Assembly: GCA_900450595.1 (NCBI GenBank) | Contig: UGGS01000001.1 | Coordinates: forward strand, 2,294,001 to 2,358,000 | Direction: 5' to 3' | DNA: 64,000 nt | Source of the DNA: [Flavobacterium] thermophilum | Lineage (GTDB): Bacteria > Bacillota > Bacilli > Bacillales > Anoxybacillaceae | Shown: positions 1 through 9,385 of the stretch, piece after piece | Position numbering within the stretch: position 1 is the stretch's first letter | Layout: the number at the start of each line of letters is the position of its first letter | Made by a program: the position numbers and the translations under genes | The notes under the pieces: generated by a model | Databases searched by the model: none | What the model was told of the DNA's origin: nothing | The model's input: only the letters and a program-made list of their open reading frames with translations

Positions 1-145
1 TGCCGGCGATCAGAAGAACGTCCACTCCCTCTTTCGCTCCCCAACGCAAAAACGCCTGATGCATTTCATACGGCCGCAGCTTTGACCCGCTGTTTCGTTC
101 CGCGGCGAGTGAAAACGGGTAATAAATCAATACGGTTTTCATCAT
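1..145 (-). CDS. Start of a possible glycosyltransferase gene (runs off the window)
   Basis: Only the first 48 codons are present; the reading frame continues past base 1. Two ATG codons in tandem (145-143 and 142-140) directly follow the stop of the polymerase gene, and GAGGGATGA lies just upstream, so translation is probably coupled. The peptide starts MMKTVLIYYPFSLAAE and continues with a hydrophobic strand followed by a polar stretch, as in the first Rossmann unit of GT-B glycosyltransferases. Position at the end of a polysaccharide operon supports that reading, but the fragment is too short for a family assignment. Confidence 0.5.
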   Translation of the reverse strand, partial: MMKTVLIYYPFSLAAERNSGSKLRPYEMHQAFLRWGAKEGVDVLLIAG

Positions 146-1534
146 TCATCCCTCATCCGTGATTCGCCTTTTCGTTGCAAACCATGCCCGTAAATCCCCC
201 TGCACCCGCAGCCATAACGCCATTCCGCCAAACAACGCCACGATCAGCAACCAGGTCGGATTGAACAAAAAATCGGTGAACCCACCGACGAGCGTGCGGG
301 GGATGTTAACGGAAAAATAAACGAACAAACTTAAAAACAAAGGATTTTTTGGCAGCCGTAGAAACCCAATGTACAACAGCTGCGTCACGACACCGACATA
401 CAGCGTGCCGATGACGATTCCAACGTAGCCAAAGTTCGCATACGCCTCAGCGACAAAGAGCGTATTGAGCACCCCTCCCGTTCCATCCTCGATCCGCTCC
501 GGGAACACGTGCGCCATCACGAGGCGGGCGGAGCGGACGTTCTCGACGTCAAACAACCCTGTTAAAATCGAGGGCAAGCTTTTTCCATAAAGAAATGGCA
601 GCGCTTCGCCGAACAAATTCAAATGAAGAAACGTCGGCGCGATTTGCGCCAAAATCATGCGGCCGATCGGGCCCTTGTTGTAAGACAAAAAGGTCGTGGC
701 ATCTTGCACCCCTTGAATGACGATGTACATGCCGACGAGCACCGCCGCCCCCACTCCCCCATACAGCGCCAGTTTCACCGCCGACAGCCTTGTTTTTCCA
801 ATGTAAATGCGAATGAGGAAAAACATCATCACATAAAAGAAAATCGGCGATTTGGCCAAATCATACACATTGACGAACACCGCCCCGACAAACAGACAGA
901 TAAACAGTAGCTTCCACCGCCACTCGTGCGTCAGCTCGGCAAACAAATAAGCGATAAACGACAAAAGCGGCGTGAGCGTAATGGCAAAAATATTGCGAAC
1001 GAGCACGTTTCCGGCAAAATGGCGCGACGCCTCAATGCGCAACGCAGCCAAGCTCTCATCCGTCCCTGTCAAGAGCGCAAACACCGGAATCGTCGGCGTT
1101 TTCCAAATCATATACGCAATGGCGGCAAAACTGAGCAGCGACAGCGCCAAAAACGCATAAAACACTTGGCTGCCCGTCGCTCCGGCCAACGGGGAAAGCG
1201 GCTTTTGCAAATAGGCGCGAAACTCCTGCCTGGCTTCAAATCCGCACAGCCTTGAAACGACCACCATCGACAGCGGGAACACGATCATAACGAAGCTGAC
1301 GACGAAAAACCCGATCTGCCGGTATTCCTCGGGCCGAAACAACTTGCGAATCATGTAGTAATCGTCCATCCCCAAGGCGATCAGCAGCGCGCCGATGAAG
1401 CTCGACAGAAGGAACGAGTAATAGTACACAATCGACACGAGATTCGGCGCCTTCCATGAAAGCGTCCCCGCTGCATAGCGAAACATCAAGGTGGAGGCGA
1501 CAAGAACAATCAACCCAATCAACACGTCCAACAT
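146..1534 (-). CDS. Wzy-like oligosaccharide repeat-unit polymerase
   Basis: A 462-residue integral membrane protein with about 10-12 hydrophobic segments and almost no soluble domains except a loop around residues 290-350. Length, topology and position between a Wzx flippase, a Wzz regulator and a 2-epimerase fit an O-antigen-polymerase-type enzyme that joins lipid-linked repeat units at the outer face of the membrane. Wzy proteins share little sequence, so the call rests on topology and context. ATG start with AAGGGTG eight bases upstream; the epimerase gene ends 12 bases before it, so both lie in one operon. An O-antigen ligase would look similar. Confidence 0.65.
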   Translation of the reverse strand: MLDVLIGLIVLVASTLMFRYAAGTLSWKAPNLVSIVYYYSFLLSSFIGALLIALGMDDYYMIRKLFRPEEYRQIGFFVVSFVMIVFPLSMVVVSRLCGFEARQEFRAYLQKPLSPLAGATGSQVFYAFLALSLLSFAAIAYMIWKTPTIPVFALLTGTDESLAALRIEASRHFAGNVLVRNIFAITLTPLLSFIAYLFAELTHEWRWKLLFICLFVGAVFVNVYDLAKSPIFFYVMMFFLIRIYIGKTRLSAVKLALYGGVGAAVLVGMYIVIQGVQDATTFLSYNKGPIGRMILAQIAPTFLHLNLFGEALPFLYGKSLPSILTGLFDVENVRSARLVMAHVFPERIEDGTGGVLNTLFVAEAYANFGYVGIVIGTLYVGVVTQLLYIGFLRLPKNPLFLSLFVYFSVNIPRTLVGGFTDFLFNPTWLLIVALFGGMALWLRVQGDLRAWFATKRRITDEG

Positions 1535-1546
1535 GCCGACGCACCC

Positions 1547-2605
1547 TTATCGCTGTCCGATCGCCGCCACGATTTTCTCCGCCGCATGCCCATCGCCAAA
1601 GACGTCCGCATAAACAGGGGCGACTTCCTTGTGGACCGCCGCGACGATCTTCTCGCGGTCCGTGCCGGTTAAGATGTTCGCCCCGCCTTCGAGCGTTTCC
1701 ACCCATTCGGTTTGTTCGCGCACCGTCACGCAAGGCACACGAAGGAAATACGCTTCCTTTTGTACGCCTCCTGAATCGGTGATGATTTTTTTCGCGCCGC
1801 TCTCTAACCGAAGCATGTCCAAATAACCGACCGGATCGATCAGCCGAAGCCCTGGAATCGCCGAAGCGTCCAAGCCGTACTCTTCAAGCTTATGCCGCGT
1901 CCGGGGATGAATCGGCCACACTTTCGTTCCGTCAATATCCCGAAAAGCAGCCAAAATGGCTTTCAATTTGTCGGGGTCATCGGTATTTTCCGCTCGGTGA
2001 ATGGTAATCAAGTAGTAGGATTGTTCCGCCAGCGACAAATCAGCCAAAATCGTCGATTGGCGCTGTGCGAGCTCCTTGTTGTACAAAATGGCGTCATACA
2101 TGACGTCGCCGACATTCCAGACGTTTCGCGTAATATTTTCTTTTCGTAAATTTTCCACGGCCGTCTCCGTTGGACAAAATAAGAGCTCGGAAACATGATC
2201 GGTCATGATGCGGTTGATTTCTTCCGGCATCTGCTTGTTGAAGCTGCGCAGTCCGGCTTCGACGTGGATGACGGGAATATGGAGCTTCGCTGCGACAAGA
2301 GCGCCCGCGAGCGTCGAGTTCGTATCGCCATAGACGAGCACATAATCCGGTTTTTCCTGCATGACAATTTCTTCAATTTTCATCAGCATTTCGCCCGTTT
2401 GCTTTCCATGGCTGCCTGAACCCACCCCAAGATAGTAGTCAGGCGTCGGAATGTTCAACTCCTCAAAAAAAATGGCCGACATATTCGGGTCATAGTGCTG
2501 CCCGGTATGGATCAGCACTTCGGTATATTGTTTTCGCAAGACGCGCGAGACGGGGGCAGCCTTGATAAACTGCGGTCTGGCGCCTAACACGGTGGCGATT
2601 TTCAT
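1547..2605 (-). CDS. Non-hydrolysing UDP-GlcNAc 2-epimerase family (WecB/WbpI type)
   Basis: 352 residues from the ATG at 2605, chosen because AGGAGGTG lies eight bases upstream; an earlier in-frame codon at 2614 lacks such a site. The N-terminus MKIATVLGARPQFIKAAP is the classic start of this family. Residues that are catalytic in E. coli WecB are present in their motifs: Asp in YGDTNS, Glu in HVEAGLRS and in MPEEINRIM, His in TIHRAEN. WecB makes UDP-ManNAc from UDP-GlcNAc. With dehydrogenase, oxidase, aminotransferase and acetyltransferase genes in the same operon, the WbpI role (2-epimerisation of UDP-2,3-diacetamido-glucuronic acid) is more likely. Substrate choice cannot be read from the sequence. 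Confidence 0.9.
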   Translation of the reverse strand: MKIATVLGARPQFIKAAPVSRVLRKQYTEVLIHTGQHYDPNMSAIFFEELNIPTPDYYLGVGSGSHGKQTGEMLMKIEEIVMQEKPDYVLVYGDTNSTLAGALVAAKLHIPVIHVEAGLRSFNKQMPEEINRIMTDHVSELLFCPTETAVENLRKENITRNVWNVGDVMYDAILYNKELAQRQSTILADLSLAEQSYYLITIHRAENTDDPDKLKAILAAFRDIDGTKVWPIHPRTRHKLEEYGLDASAIPGLRLIDPVGYLDMLRLESGAKKIITDSGGVQKEAYFLRVPCVTVREQTEWVETLEGGANILTGTDREKIVAAVHKEVAPVYADVFGDGHAAEKIVAAIGQR

Positions 2606-2637
2606 CCGAAACACCTCCTAGATCAGATGAGCGGTTA

Positions 2638-4086
2638 TCAAGTATTTTGCGCATTTTCGCCCTCGATCGTGCGCACCGGACGGCGCAAATCACGATCAAC
2701 CCGGCTGGCAAAGAGCGTGGCGGCAAACAAGCCCCAACCAGCGAGCACCCAGCCGTCAGCAAGCGGCGCCTGCTGAACGTAGACGATGACGATGAGGGCG
2801 AGCAATGTGCCGACCAAAACCAAAGCCATCTTTTTCCATGACACTGGCACAGGATACACTTGCTGGCTTTTGCGAAAAATGAAAGCCACGGCGACCATAT
2901 ACGTCATGAGGCTGGCCGCGATCGCCCCCCAGCTGAGCCAAAGCGGCACCAACACGGCGTTCAACGCAAGATGAAGAAGCGCCGCTAGCGTGAACACCCG
3001 TGAAATATAGCCGGTTTCCTTTGTCAAAAACAAGCCGGTGGAAACAATCAGATAATAAAAGTTCAAAAACGTGACGGCCGATAAAAACGGAATATAGGAC
3101 GCTGCATCGCGATATTCCGGTTTGAAAAAGGTTCCCACAAGCCACGGGCTCGCCGTGGCGATCAAAAGCAGCCCAAACGCTCCAATGAGCAAAAGCGCCA
3201 TATACACTTTCGCAAACAACGCACGGCTTTCCGGCCGGTCTTTCATCGACATCGAATACGGACGCCACGCCATCTGCACGCCGCTCGTGATGAGCGTGAT
3301 CACGGTCGCGAGACGCAAGGCAACCCCAAACACCCCGACTTCCTCCAACGATGCAAACCGTTGGATGAAAAACGTGCTGACGTTGGCGATCACCCAAAAG
3401 GCGAGCGAAGTCGGCACGAGCGGGGCGGCGTAGGCAAGCAGCTCCTTTAACACGTCAAAGCGCACGCGCCACACCATATACTTTACGGTCAAATGCAGCA
3501 TCAACAAAAACACGAGCGCGCTGCTCACGAGCCGGCCGATGAGCAGCCCTTCCGGCGTCGCCGCGAACCACCGGAGCGCCGCATACGACAGCACAGCGAC
3601 AAGCAGCATTTTCACGAGCGTCCAAATCACGACTTTTTTCGTCTGAAATTCAAACCGCAGCACCGTCGTCGCCATGACGAAAATCGTATCGAGCAGCAAC
3701 GTCGCGATACTGATGTACAGCAAATCGACATAGCGAGGTTCTTGAAACAGCGCGCCTGCGATCCACGGACCGGCCAAAACGACAGCCAAAAATAAGATGG
3801 CGACGACAAACAGCCGGAAGTACATGACGTTGCGCACATACAAAAGGCGCTTCTCTTTGTCGTCCGTGTCGTAATAGTAAAAAGAGAGCGCCGAATCCGT
3901 ACCGAAAATGACGAGAAATGTCAGCATCGACGTCCATTGGTCGATCAAGTAGACCGCCCCGTACTGCGCCTTTGACAAATAGCTTGTATAAATCGGCAGC
4001 ATCAAAAAGGCAATCAGCTTCGTGCCGACGTTCATAAACGCGTAAAGGAGCGAATCCGCTCCTAAACGCTTGAATGCCGAGAACAA
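2638..4086 (-). CDS. Wzx-type polysaccharide flippase (MATE/PST superfamily)
   Basis: 482 residues with 12-14 hydrophobic segments, beginning MFSAFKRLGADSLLYAFMNV, the typical start of polysaccharide-transport proteins. It should move the undecaprenyl-linked repeat unit across the cytoplasmic membrane before Wzy polymerisation. The start is a TTG at 4086, one base after the acetyltransferase stop codon, with GGGAG about 11 bases upstream inside the previous gene, so translation is probably coupled. The basic C-terminal tail is cytoplasmic in related proteins. Confidence 0.88.
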   Translation of the reverse strand: MFSAFKRLGADSLLYAFMNVGTKLIAFLMLPIYTSYLSKAQYGAVYLIDQWTSMLTFLVIFGTDSALSFYYYDTDDKEKRLLYVRNVMYFRLFVVAILFLAVVLAGPWIAGALFQEPRYVDLLYISIATLLLDTIFVMATTVLRFEFQTKKVVIWTLVKMLLVAVLSYAALRWFAATPEGLLIGRLVSSALVFLLMLHLTVKYMVWRVRFDVLKELLAYAAPLVPTSLAFWVIANVSTFFIQRFASLEEVGVFGVALRLATVITLITSGVQMAWRPYSMSMKDRPESRALFAKVYMALLLIGAFGLLLIATASPWLVGTFFKPEYRDAASYIPFLSAVTFLNFYYLIVSTGLFLTKETGYISRVFTLAALLHLALNAVLVPLWLSWGAIAASLMTYMVAVAFIFRKSQQVYPVPVSWKKMALVLVGTLLALIVIVYVQQAPLADGWVLAGWGLFAATLFASRVDRDLRRPVRTIEGENAQNT

Positions 4087-4087
4087 T

Positions 4088-4819
4088 TTATAACAACTCC
4101 CGCTCGTCGACCATTTTGCTGAAGCGCGCCGGGAATCCTTTCACGACCGTCCTCGGTTCCGTATCTTTTGTGACGAGCGCCCCAGCGGCGACAAACGTCT
4201 CTTCCGCCACCGTCACGCCCGGCAGCAAAATCGCTCCGCCTCCGACGCGCGCCCCGCGCTTGACGGTCGCCCCTTTGATTTTGGCGAACCGTTCTTCCGT
4301 CCGCCCCATGTAGTTGTCATTGGTCGTCGTGACGCACGGGGCGATGAACACATGGTCTTCGAGCGTCGTGTAGGCCGTGATGTAGGAGTTTGACTGGATT
4401 TTCGTCCGATCGCCGATTTGGACGTGGTTTTCGACGCACACCCCGCGCCCGACGATCACATATTGGCCGATGTGCACGTTTTCGCGCACGCTCGCCAAAT
4501 CAGCGATCAATGTGTAGGCGCCGATCACTGCTCCTCGATAGATGACGGCGTTGGCGCCGATCGTGCAATGGTCGCCGATGACAAGCGGCGGCAGCTCGCC
4601 CGACAGCTTGACGGTGCTCGTTTTCGCCGGCTTCGGCGGTTTGCCGAGCACCGCTCCGTCGGCGATCGTCACGCCGTCGCCGATGACGGTTCCTTCGTGA
4701 ATCGTGACGCGATGTCCGATTTTAACGTCGTTTCCGATTTTTACATTCGCCTCGATGACCGTGAAATGGCCCATTTCGACACGTTCACCGCAAACAACAG
4801 AGGGATCGACAACGTTCAT
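4088..4819 (-). CDS. Left-handed beta-helix N-acetyltransferase (WbpD/WlbB type)
   Basis: 243 residues made almost entirely of hexapeptide repeats ([IV]-G-x-x-[VT]-x), for example KIGNDVKIGHRVTI and the run after residue 75. Such trimeric beta-helix proteins move an acetyl group from acetyl-CoA to a sugar amine. In the WbpA/B/E/D/I pathway WbpD acetylates the 3-amino group placed by the aminotransferase. The protein is about 50 residues longer than a typical WbpD, with extra N-terminal repeats. ATG with GAAGGAG eight bases upstream. It sits between the dehydrogenase gene and the flippase, which fits this step better than serine or maltose acetylation. Confidence 0.8.
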   Translation of the reverse strand: MNVVDPSVVCGERVEMGHFTVIEANVKIGNDVKIGHRVTIHEGTVIGDGVTIADGAVLGKPPKPAKTSTVKLSGELPPLVIGDHCTIGANAVIYRGAVIGAYTLIADLASVRENVHIGQYVIVGRGVCVENHVQIGDRTKIQSNSYITAYTTLEDHVFIAPCVTTTNDNYMGRTEERFAKIKGATVKRGARVGGGAILLPGVTVAEETFVAAGALVTKDTEPRTVVKGFPARFSKMVDERELL

Positions 4820-4836
4820 GGTTTCGTCTCCTTCGC

Positions 4837-6150
4837 TTACAATTTGACGTATTTTGCCGGTTTCGACACATCTTTCATAGCATTGCGTGTGTCAAACACG
4901 ACCCGGCTGTGACGAGCGACCATTTCATAGTCGATGTTGGAATGATCCGTCGTAATCAAGACAAGATCTGACTGTGCAAGCAGTTCCGGCGTCAGCTCGA
5001 CCGTCTCAATCACCCGGTTGCACGCCCGGAACGACGGAACATACGGGTCGACGACCGCAAATTCCGCTCCGTATTGCTCGAGCAGCTCGACGATTTTCAA
5101 CACTGGCGATTCGCGCACATCATCAATGTCTTTTTTGTAGGCGACGCCGAGCACCGTCACTTTCGAACCGCGCAGCGCCTTCCCTTCTTCGTTCAAAATG
5201 AGCATCGCGCGGTTGACGACATATTCCGGCATTGCGTTGTTGATTTCTCCGGCCAGCTCGATCAAGCGCGTATGGTAGTTGTATTCGCGCGCTTTCCATG
5301 TCAAATAAAACGGGTCGATTGGAATGCAATGGCCGCCAAGCCCCGGGCCCGGGTAAAACGCCATAAATCCGTACGGCTTCGTTTTCGCCGCCTCGATCAC
5401 TTCCCAAACGTCAATGCCCATCCGCTCGCACAAAATGGCCATTTCGTTCGCTAACGCAATGTTGATATGGCGAAACGTGTTTTCAAAAATTTTCTCCATT
5501 TCCGCCACCGCCGGGCTCGACACTTCGTGCACATCGCCTTCAAGCACGGCTCGATACATGGCCGCTGCCACTTTCGTGCACGTCTTTGTCACGCCGCCGA
5601 CGACTTTCGGTGTATTTTTCGTCTTAAACTGCTTGTTGCCCGGGTCAACCCGCTCCGGCGAATAGGCGACGAACACCGTCTCCCCGACGACGAGCCCCTT
5701 TTTCTCCAGCGCCGGTTTCACGATTTCTTCCGTCGTACCTGGATAGGTGGTCGATTCCAACACGACAAGCATCCCTTCATGGGCGTATTTAGCGATTTCC
5801 TTCGCCGAGTTTTCGACGTAGGACGTATCCGGCTGATGATGCTCATCGAGCGGGGTCGGCACCGCGATCGCCACGGCATCGACTTCCGCGATCCGGGCGT
5901 AATCGGTCGTCGCCACAAGCCGCCCTTGTTTGACCATCTCATGCAAATCTTCATCGACGACATCGCCGATGTAGTTGATCCCATTGTTCACTTGATCGAC
6001 GCGGCTTTGTTGGATGTCAAAGCCAATGACATGAAACCCTGCTTTTGCTTTTTCGACTGCCAGCGGCAACCCGACGTAGCCAAGCCCGACCACGCCGATG
6101 ACCGCGTCGCGTTTCTCAAATTTTTGCAACAGCCGTTCCGCGTAGTTCAT
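4837..6150 (-). CDS. UDP-N-acetylglucosamine 6-dehydrogenase (WbpA type)
   Basis: 437 residues from the ATG at 6150 (AAAGGA nine bases upstream; the codon at 6159 has none). The N-terminal NAD site is GVVGLGYVGLPLAV. The active-site cysteine lies in GGHCIPIDPFYL, the form seen in UDP-HexNAc dehydrogenases, where plain UDP-glucose dehydrogenases have GGxCxPKD. The C-terminal third carries the UDP-binding domain (VTVLGVAYKKDIDDVRESP). It oxidises C6 of UDP-GlcNAc to the uronic acid in two NAD-dependent steps, the entry to UDP-2,3-diacetamido-uronic acids. It starts 15 bases after the Gfo/Idh gene. Confidence 0.88.
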   Translation of the reverse strand: MNYAERLLQKFEKRDAVIGVVGLGYVGLPLAVEKAKAGFHVIGFDIQQSRVDQVNNGINYIGDVVDEDLHEMVKQGRLVATTDYARIAEVDAVAIAVPTPLDEHHQPDTSYVENSAKEIAKYAHEGMLVVLESTTYPGTTEEIVKPALEKKGLVVGETVFVAYSPERVDPGNKQFKTKNTPKVVGGVTKTCTKVAAAMYRAVLEGDVHEVSSPAVAEMEKIFENTFRHINIALANEMAILCERMGIDVWEVIEAAKTKPYGFMAFYPGPGLGGHCIPIDPFYLTWKAREYNYHTRLIELAGEINNAMPEYVVNRAMLILNEEGKALRGSKVTVLGVAYKKDIDDVRESPVLKIVELLEQYGAEFAVVDPYVPSFRACNRVIETVELTPELLAQSDLVLITTDHSNIDYEMVARHSRVVFDTRNAMKDVSKPAKYVKL

Positions 6151-6165
6151 TCCTCTCATTCCTTT

Positions 6166-7179
6166 CTACTCAGATAGTTGCACTCTTGTCCCCGTTTCCG
6201 CCGAACGCAAAATCGCTTCGATCAGCCGAACAGGAGCCAATCCGTCCAAACCCGTGACGATCGGCTCGCGGTCTTCGCGAATCGCTTGCACCATATCTTC
6301 AATGATCCATTGGTGCCCCGGCTTGCCAAACGGGTCGGCGTTGATCTCATCGATGAGCTTTGCCCGTTCTTCCTCGCTGACGCCTTCCGCTTCCCACGTT
6401 TCGATAAAGTTGGCCGTCCGGCCGCCGATTTTCACCGATGCCGTTTCACCGAAAATGGCGATCGATTCCTCCAAGTTTTGCGGATAAATCGTCGTCGCTG
6501 CCTCAATGACGCCAAGCGCCCCGCTTTCAAACTCGACGACCGCCGCCGCGACGTCTTCCGTCTCAATCTTGCGCAGCCTTGTCGCCGCCATCGCTTGCAC
6601 CGCCTTGACCGGCCCCATCAGCCAAAGCAGCAAATCCAAATTGTGAATGGCTTGATTCATCAGGACGCCGCCGTCAAACTCTTTCGTCCCCCGCCACGCC
6701 GCCTGGTCATAATAGGCTTGATTTCGATTCCAGCGCACCGTGGCGTTCGCATGGCTCAGTTTTCCGAACATCCCGCGCTCCATCGCCTCTTTCAGCTTCC
6801 GAATAGCCGGACGAAAGCGGTTCGGATGAACGACCGCGAGCTTCACGTCGTATTCTTTCGCCGCGCGGATCATCTCTTCGGCGTCGCTCACACGGAGCGC
6901 CATCGGCTTTTCCACAATGATATGACGGCGATAGCGGGCCGCCAGCTTGGCCAGCCGCGCGTGCAATCCAGACGGAACACAAATGTTGACGACATCGATC
7001 TGTTCGTTCTCCTTCAACATCGTCTCCATATCAGTGTAAACAGGAACGTCCGACACGTCGCGCAAACGTTCCGGATTCGTGTCGCACACTGCCGCCAGCT
7101 CGGCGCCGTCCGCCTTTTCAATGGCATCGATATGTTTTTTGGCGATATGCCCCATGCCGACAATGGCAAAACGGATCAT
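6166..7179 (-). CDS. Gfo/Idh/MocA sugar oxidoreductase (WbpB/WlbA type)
   Basis: 337 residues. The start is taken at 7179 because GAGGAGGT lies 11 bases upstream and the ATG overlaps the stop of the Wzz gene (ATGA). The Rossmann signature is IRFAIVGMGHIAKKH, followed by the family motif EKPMAL (about residues 90-95) and a C-terminal alpha/beta domain with RWNRNQAYYDQAAWRG. WbpB oxidises the 3-hydroxyl of UDP-GlcNAcA so the partner aminotransferase can aminate it. Presence of dehydrogenase, aminotransferase and acetyltransferase in the same operon supports this over inositol or glucose-fructose oxidation. Confidence 0.85.
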   Translation of the reverse strand: MIRFAIVGMGHIAKKHIDAIEKADGAELAAVCDTNPERLRDVSDVPVYTDMETMLKENEQIDVVNICVPSGLHARLAKLAARYRRHIIVEKPMALRVSDAEEMIRAAKEYDVKLAVVHPNRFRPAIRKLKEAMERGMFGKLSHANATVRWNRNQAYYDQAAWRGTKEFDGGVLMNQAIHNLDLLLWLMGPVKAVQAMAATRLRKIETEDVAAAVVEFESGALGVIEAATTIYPQNLEESIAIFGETASVKIGGRTANFIETWEAEGVSEEERAKLIDEINADPFGKPGHQWIIEDMVQAIREDREPIVTGLDGLAPVRLIEAILRSAETGTRVQLSE

Positions 7180-7925
7180 GAAGAATAGTACCTCCTCGCG
7201 TCCAATATATACTTCCAAAGCACGAGCCAAACGATCGTCAAAAACAGGCCGAGGACAAGGCCGACGGCCATCAGCTGCCCCGTATACGTTTTCGATTTCG
7301 CCACCGTTTCCGACAACACGGCCGGTTTTTCGTAAAAGACAAGATTGCCGCGGATGCGATTGACGCGCTCCATCACTTCGGTCAAGTTGTTTTCCGACTC
7401 GACCAACAAGTCGCTGATGTCATTGAGCTGTTCTGGATTCAAGCGGCCCGACTGTATTTGTTCGCTATAATAATCGACTTTTTGCTGCAATGCGCGCTCC
7501 CGTTCTTCCAGCGCATGCAAGTATTTCGTGGTGACATCAATCCGCTCTTGCGAATGGCGCTTGAGCTCCTGACTGTATTCCGACACAACAAGCTTCAATT
7601 CTCGACTCACGTCTTGTTCATCGTCGCCTTTGACAGTGATTTGCACGTACTGTTCCTCAGGAACGACGACATCCAAGTTTTTCACCTCAGGAAACTTCGC
7701 TTCTATATTTTTCGGATCCGTCAACTCTTTTACGTCAATCGATCCGGTAAACACGACAGCTTTCCCCGTATACTTCTCCCCCTGCAGCAAAAACCGCCCT
7801 GCGATGACGGTCAACACGATCGTCGCAAGCGGAACGAGAAGAAACCACCATTTTCGCTGCCAAAAAAAGCGCAAATATTCGTATAGCACAAACGGTCGTT
7901 TTTCCGCCGTCAATCCGGCCACCAT
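7176..7925 (-). CDS. Wzz-type chain-length regulator
   Basis: 249 residues with the Wzz layout: cytoplasmic N-terminus, a first membrane segment at about 28-47, a large outside loop rich in charged helix (about 105-185) and a second membrane segment near 218-240. A proline-containing sequence before the second segment fits the family. No tyrosine-kinase domain is attached and no Walker A motif is seen. It would set the length of the Wzy product. Its stop overlaps the start of the Gfo/Idh gene. Start codon choice is uncertain: the ATG at 7925 has AAGGG touching it, and a GTG follows immediately. Confidence 0.8.
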   Translation of the reverse strand: MVAGLTAEKRPFVLYEYLRFFWQRKWWFLLVPLATIVLTVIAGRFLLQGEKYTGKAVVFTGSIDVKELTDPKNIEAKFPEVKNLDVVVPEEQYVQITVKGDDEQDVSRELKLVVSEYSQELKRHSQERIDVTTKYLHALEERERALQQKVDYYSEQIQSGRLNPEQLNDISDLLVESENNLTEVMERVNRIRGNLVFYEKPAVLSETVAKSKTYTGQLMAVGLVLGLFLTIVWLVLWKYILDARRYYSS

Positions 7926-7975
7926 CCCTTATCATAAAATAACAAAGTGTTGTGAACAAAACAAATGATCCAACG

Positions 7976-8019
7976 CCAAAGAAAACGCCATTGCTGTGCG
8001 CAAGTGACGTTTCCTTTGG
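7976..8019 (-). promoter_or_regulatory. Hairpin between the aminotransferase and wzz genes
   Basis: In the 106-base gap between two otherwise tightly packed operon genes, CCAAAGAAAACG (7976-7987) is almost exactly inverted by CGTTTCCTTTGG (8008-8019). The minus-strand RNA can form a stem of about 12 pairs with one mismatch. No long U-run follows, so it may act as a partial terminator or a processing/stability element lowering expression downstream of the first gene. Confidence 0.4.
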
Positions 8020-8031
8020 CCGGTTGGACGA

Positions 8032-9150
8032 TCAAGCGAAATGACGGTAAAACTCTGCGATTTTCTCGACGACGTACTGTTGCTGCTCCTCTTTCAGCTC
8101 TGGGAACATCGGCAGCGACAGCGCTTCTTTCGCCGCTTTTTCCGCCTCCGGCAGCTGCCCTTCCTTGTATCCGAGCGAAGCAAACACCGGCTGCAAATGC
8201 AGCGGCAGCGGATAGTACACCATCGTCGCGATCCCCTGTTCTTTCAAAAACGCTTGCAGCTCGTCGCGCTTCGGCGCTCGAATCGTGTATTGATGGAACA
8301 CATGATAGCGCCCGTCGACTTCTTTCGGCGTCACAACAAGGTCGCCGACCGCCTCCTCGAGCAGGCGCGTATACGTCGCCGCATGCTTGCGCCGCTGTTC
8401 CGTCCACCGATCCAGATGCGGGAATTTGACGCTTAAAATCGCCGCTTGCATCTCATCGAGGCGGCTGTTGTAGCCAAGTACATGATGGTAATATTTCGGC
8501 TTGCTGCCATGAACGCGGATGACCCGGCATTTTTCCGCCAGTTCGTCATCGTTCGTAATGATCATGCCGCCATCCCCGTAGGCGCCCAAGTTTTTCGTCG
8601 GGAAGAAACTGTACGTCGCCGCCGTCCCAAGCTCGCCGACGCATTTCCCGTTGTATTTCGCACCGATCGCCTGGGCGGCGTCCTCGATGACAACCAATCC
8701 ATGCCGCTTGGCAATCGCGGCGATCGCCTCCATATCCGCCATTTGCCCGTACAAATGCACCGGGATGATGGCTTTCGTTTTCTCCGTCACCGCCGCTTCA
8801 ATTTGCGCCGGATCGATGTTGAACGTCACCGGATCGATATCGACAAACACCGGTTTGGCGCCGGCCCGCGCAATCGATCCTGCCGTCGCGAAAAAGGTGA
8901 ACGCCGTTGTGATGACTTCATCGCCCGGCCCGACGCCGGCCGCTTGCAAAGCAATATGTATCGCATCGCTTCCGTTGCCGCAGCCGATTCCGTGTTTCGC
9001 CCGGCTGTAGGCAGCAATATCTGCTTCTAGCTTTTTGACATAATCTCCTAAAATAAAGCGAGAGGAGCGCATCACTTCATCCAATACGCGCATGATCTCC
9101 GGCTTCAATTGTTCATACTGTTCGCTTAAATCCAACATTGGCACGTTCAT
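8032..9150 (-). CDS. PLP-dependent sugar aminotransferase, DegT/DnrJ/EryC1 family (WbpE/WlbC type)
   Basis: 372 residues from the ATG at 9150 with GGAGGA eight bases upstream. The start MNVPMLDLSEQYEQLKPEI is typical of sugar 3-aminotransferases. The PLP lysine is in FFPTKNLGAYGDGG, with the Asp/Gln site VIEDAAQAIGA before it. WbpE uses glutamate to convert the 3-keto-UDP sugar to the 3-amino sugar and works as a pair with WbpB. This is the first gene of the operon. The region 9151-9338 upstream contains A/T-rich promoter-like DNA but no clear consensus pair. Confidence 0.88.
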   Translation of the reverse strand: MNVPMLDLSEQYEQLKPEIMRVLDEVMRSSRFILGDYVKKLEADIAAYSRAKHGIGCGNGSDAIHIALQAAGVGPGDEVITTAFTFFATAGSIARAGAKPVFVDIDPVTFNIDPAQIEAAVTEKTKAIIPVHLYGQMADMEAIAAIAKRHGLVVIEDAAQAIGAKYNGKCVGELGTAATYSFFPTKNLGAYGDGGMIITNDDELAEKCRVIRVHGSKPKYYHHVLGYNSRLDEMQAAILSVKFPHLDRWTEQRRKHAATYTRLLEEAVGDLVVTPKEVDGRYHVFHQYTIRAPKRDELQAFLKEQGIATMVYYPLPLHLQPVFASLGYKEGQLPEAEKAAKEALSLPMFPELKEEQQQYVVEKIAEFYRHFA

Positions 9151-9338
9151 CGCAAGTTCCTCCAAATCCAAAAAATATATAGAATAAACATGTTTAGTTT
9201 ATCACATTTGCGTCAATATATAATGACAGTTTTGTGGCAATCTTGGCCTTGCCGCAAAAAAAATCAGCGAAGGAACGGCAGAAGCTGCATAAACAACGAA
9301 AAAGAAGGGTATAATTTTCCAAAGAAGGGCAATTCCTG

Positions 9339-9374
9339 AAAAAAGCCGTTTGTCCCTTTCATGACACAAACGGC
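9339..9374 (-). terminator. Rho-independent terminator of the wecA/tagO-like gene
   Basis: GCCGTTTGT (9345-9353) and ACAAACGGC (9366-9374) form a perfect 9-pair stem; read on the minus strand it is followed by a run of six U (bases 9344-9339). It lies 11 bases after the stop codon and separates the initiating transferase gene from the polysaccharide operon. Confidence 0.88.
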
Positions 9375-9385
9375 CCATTTGCTAT

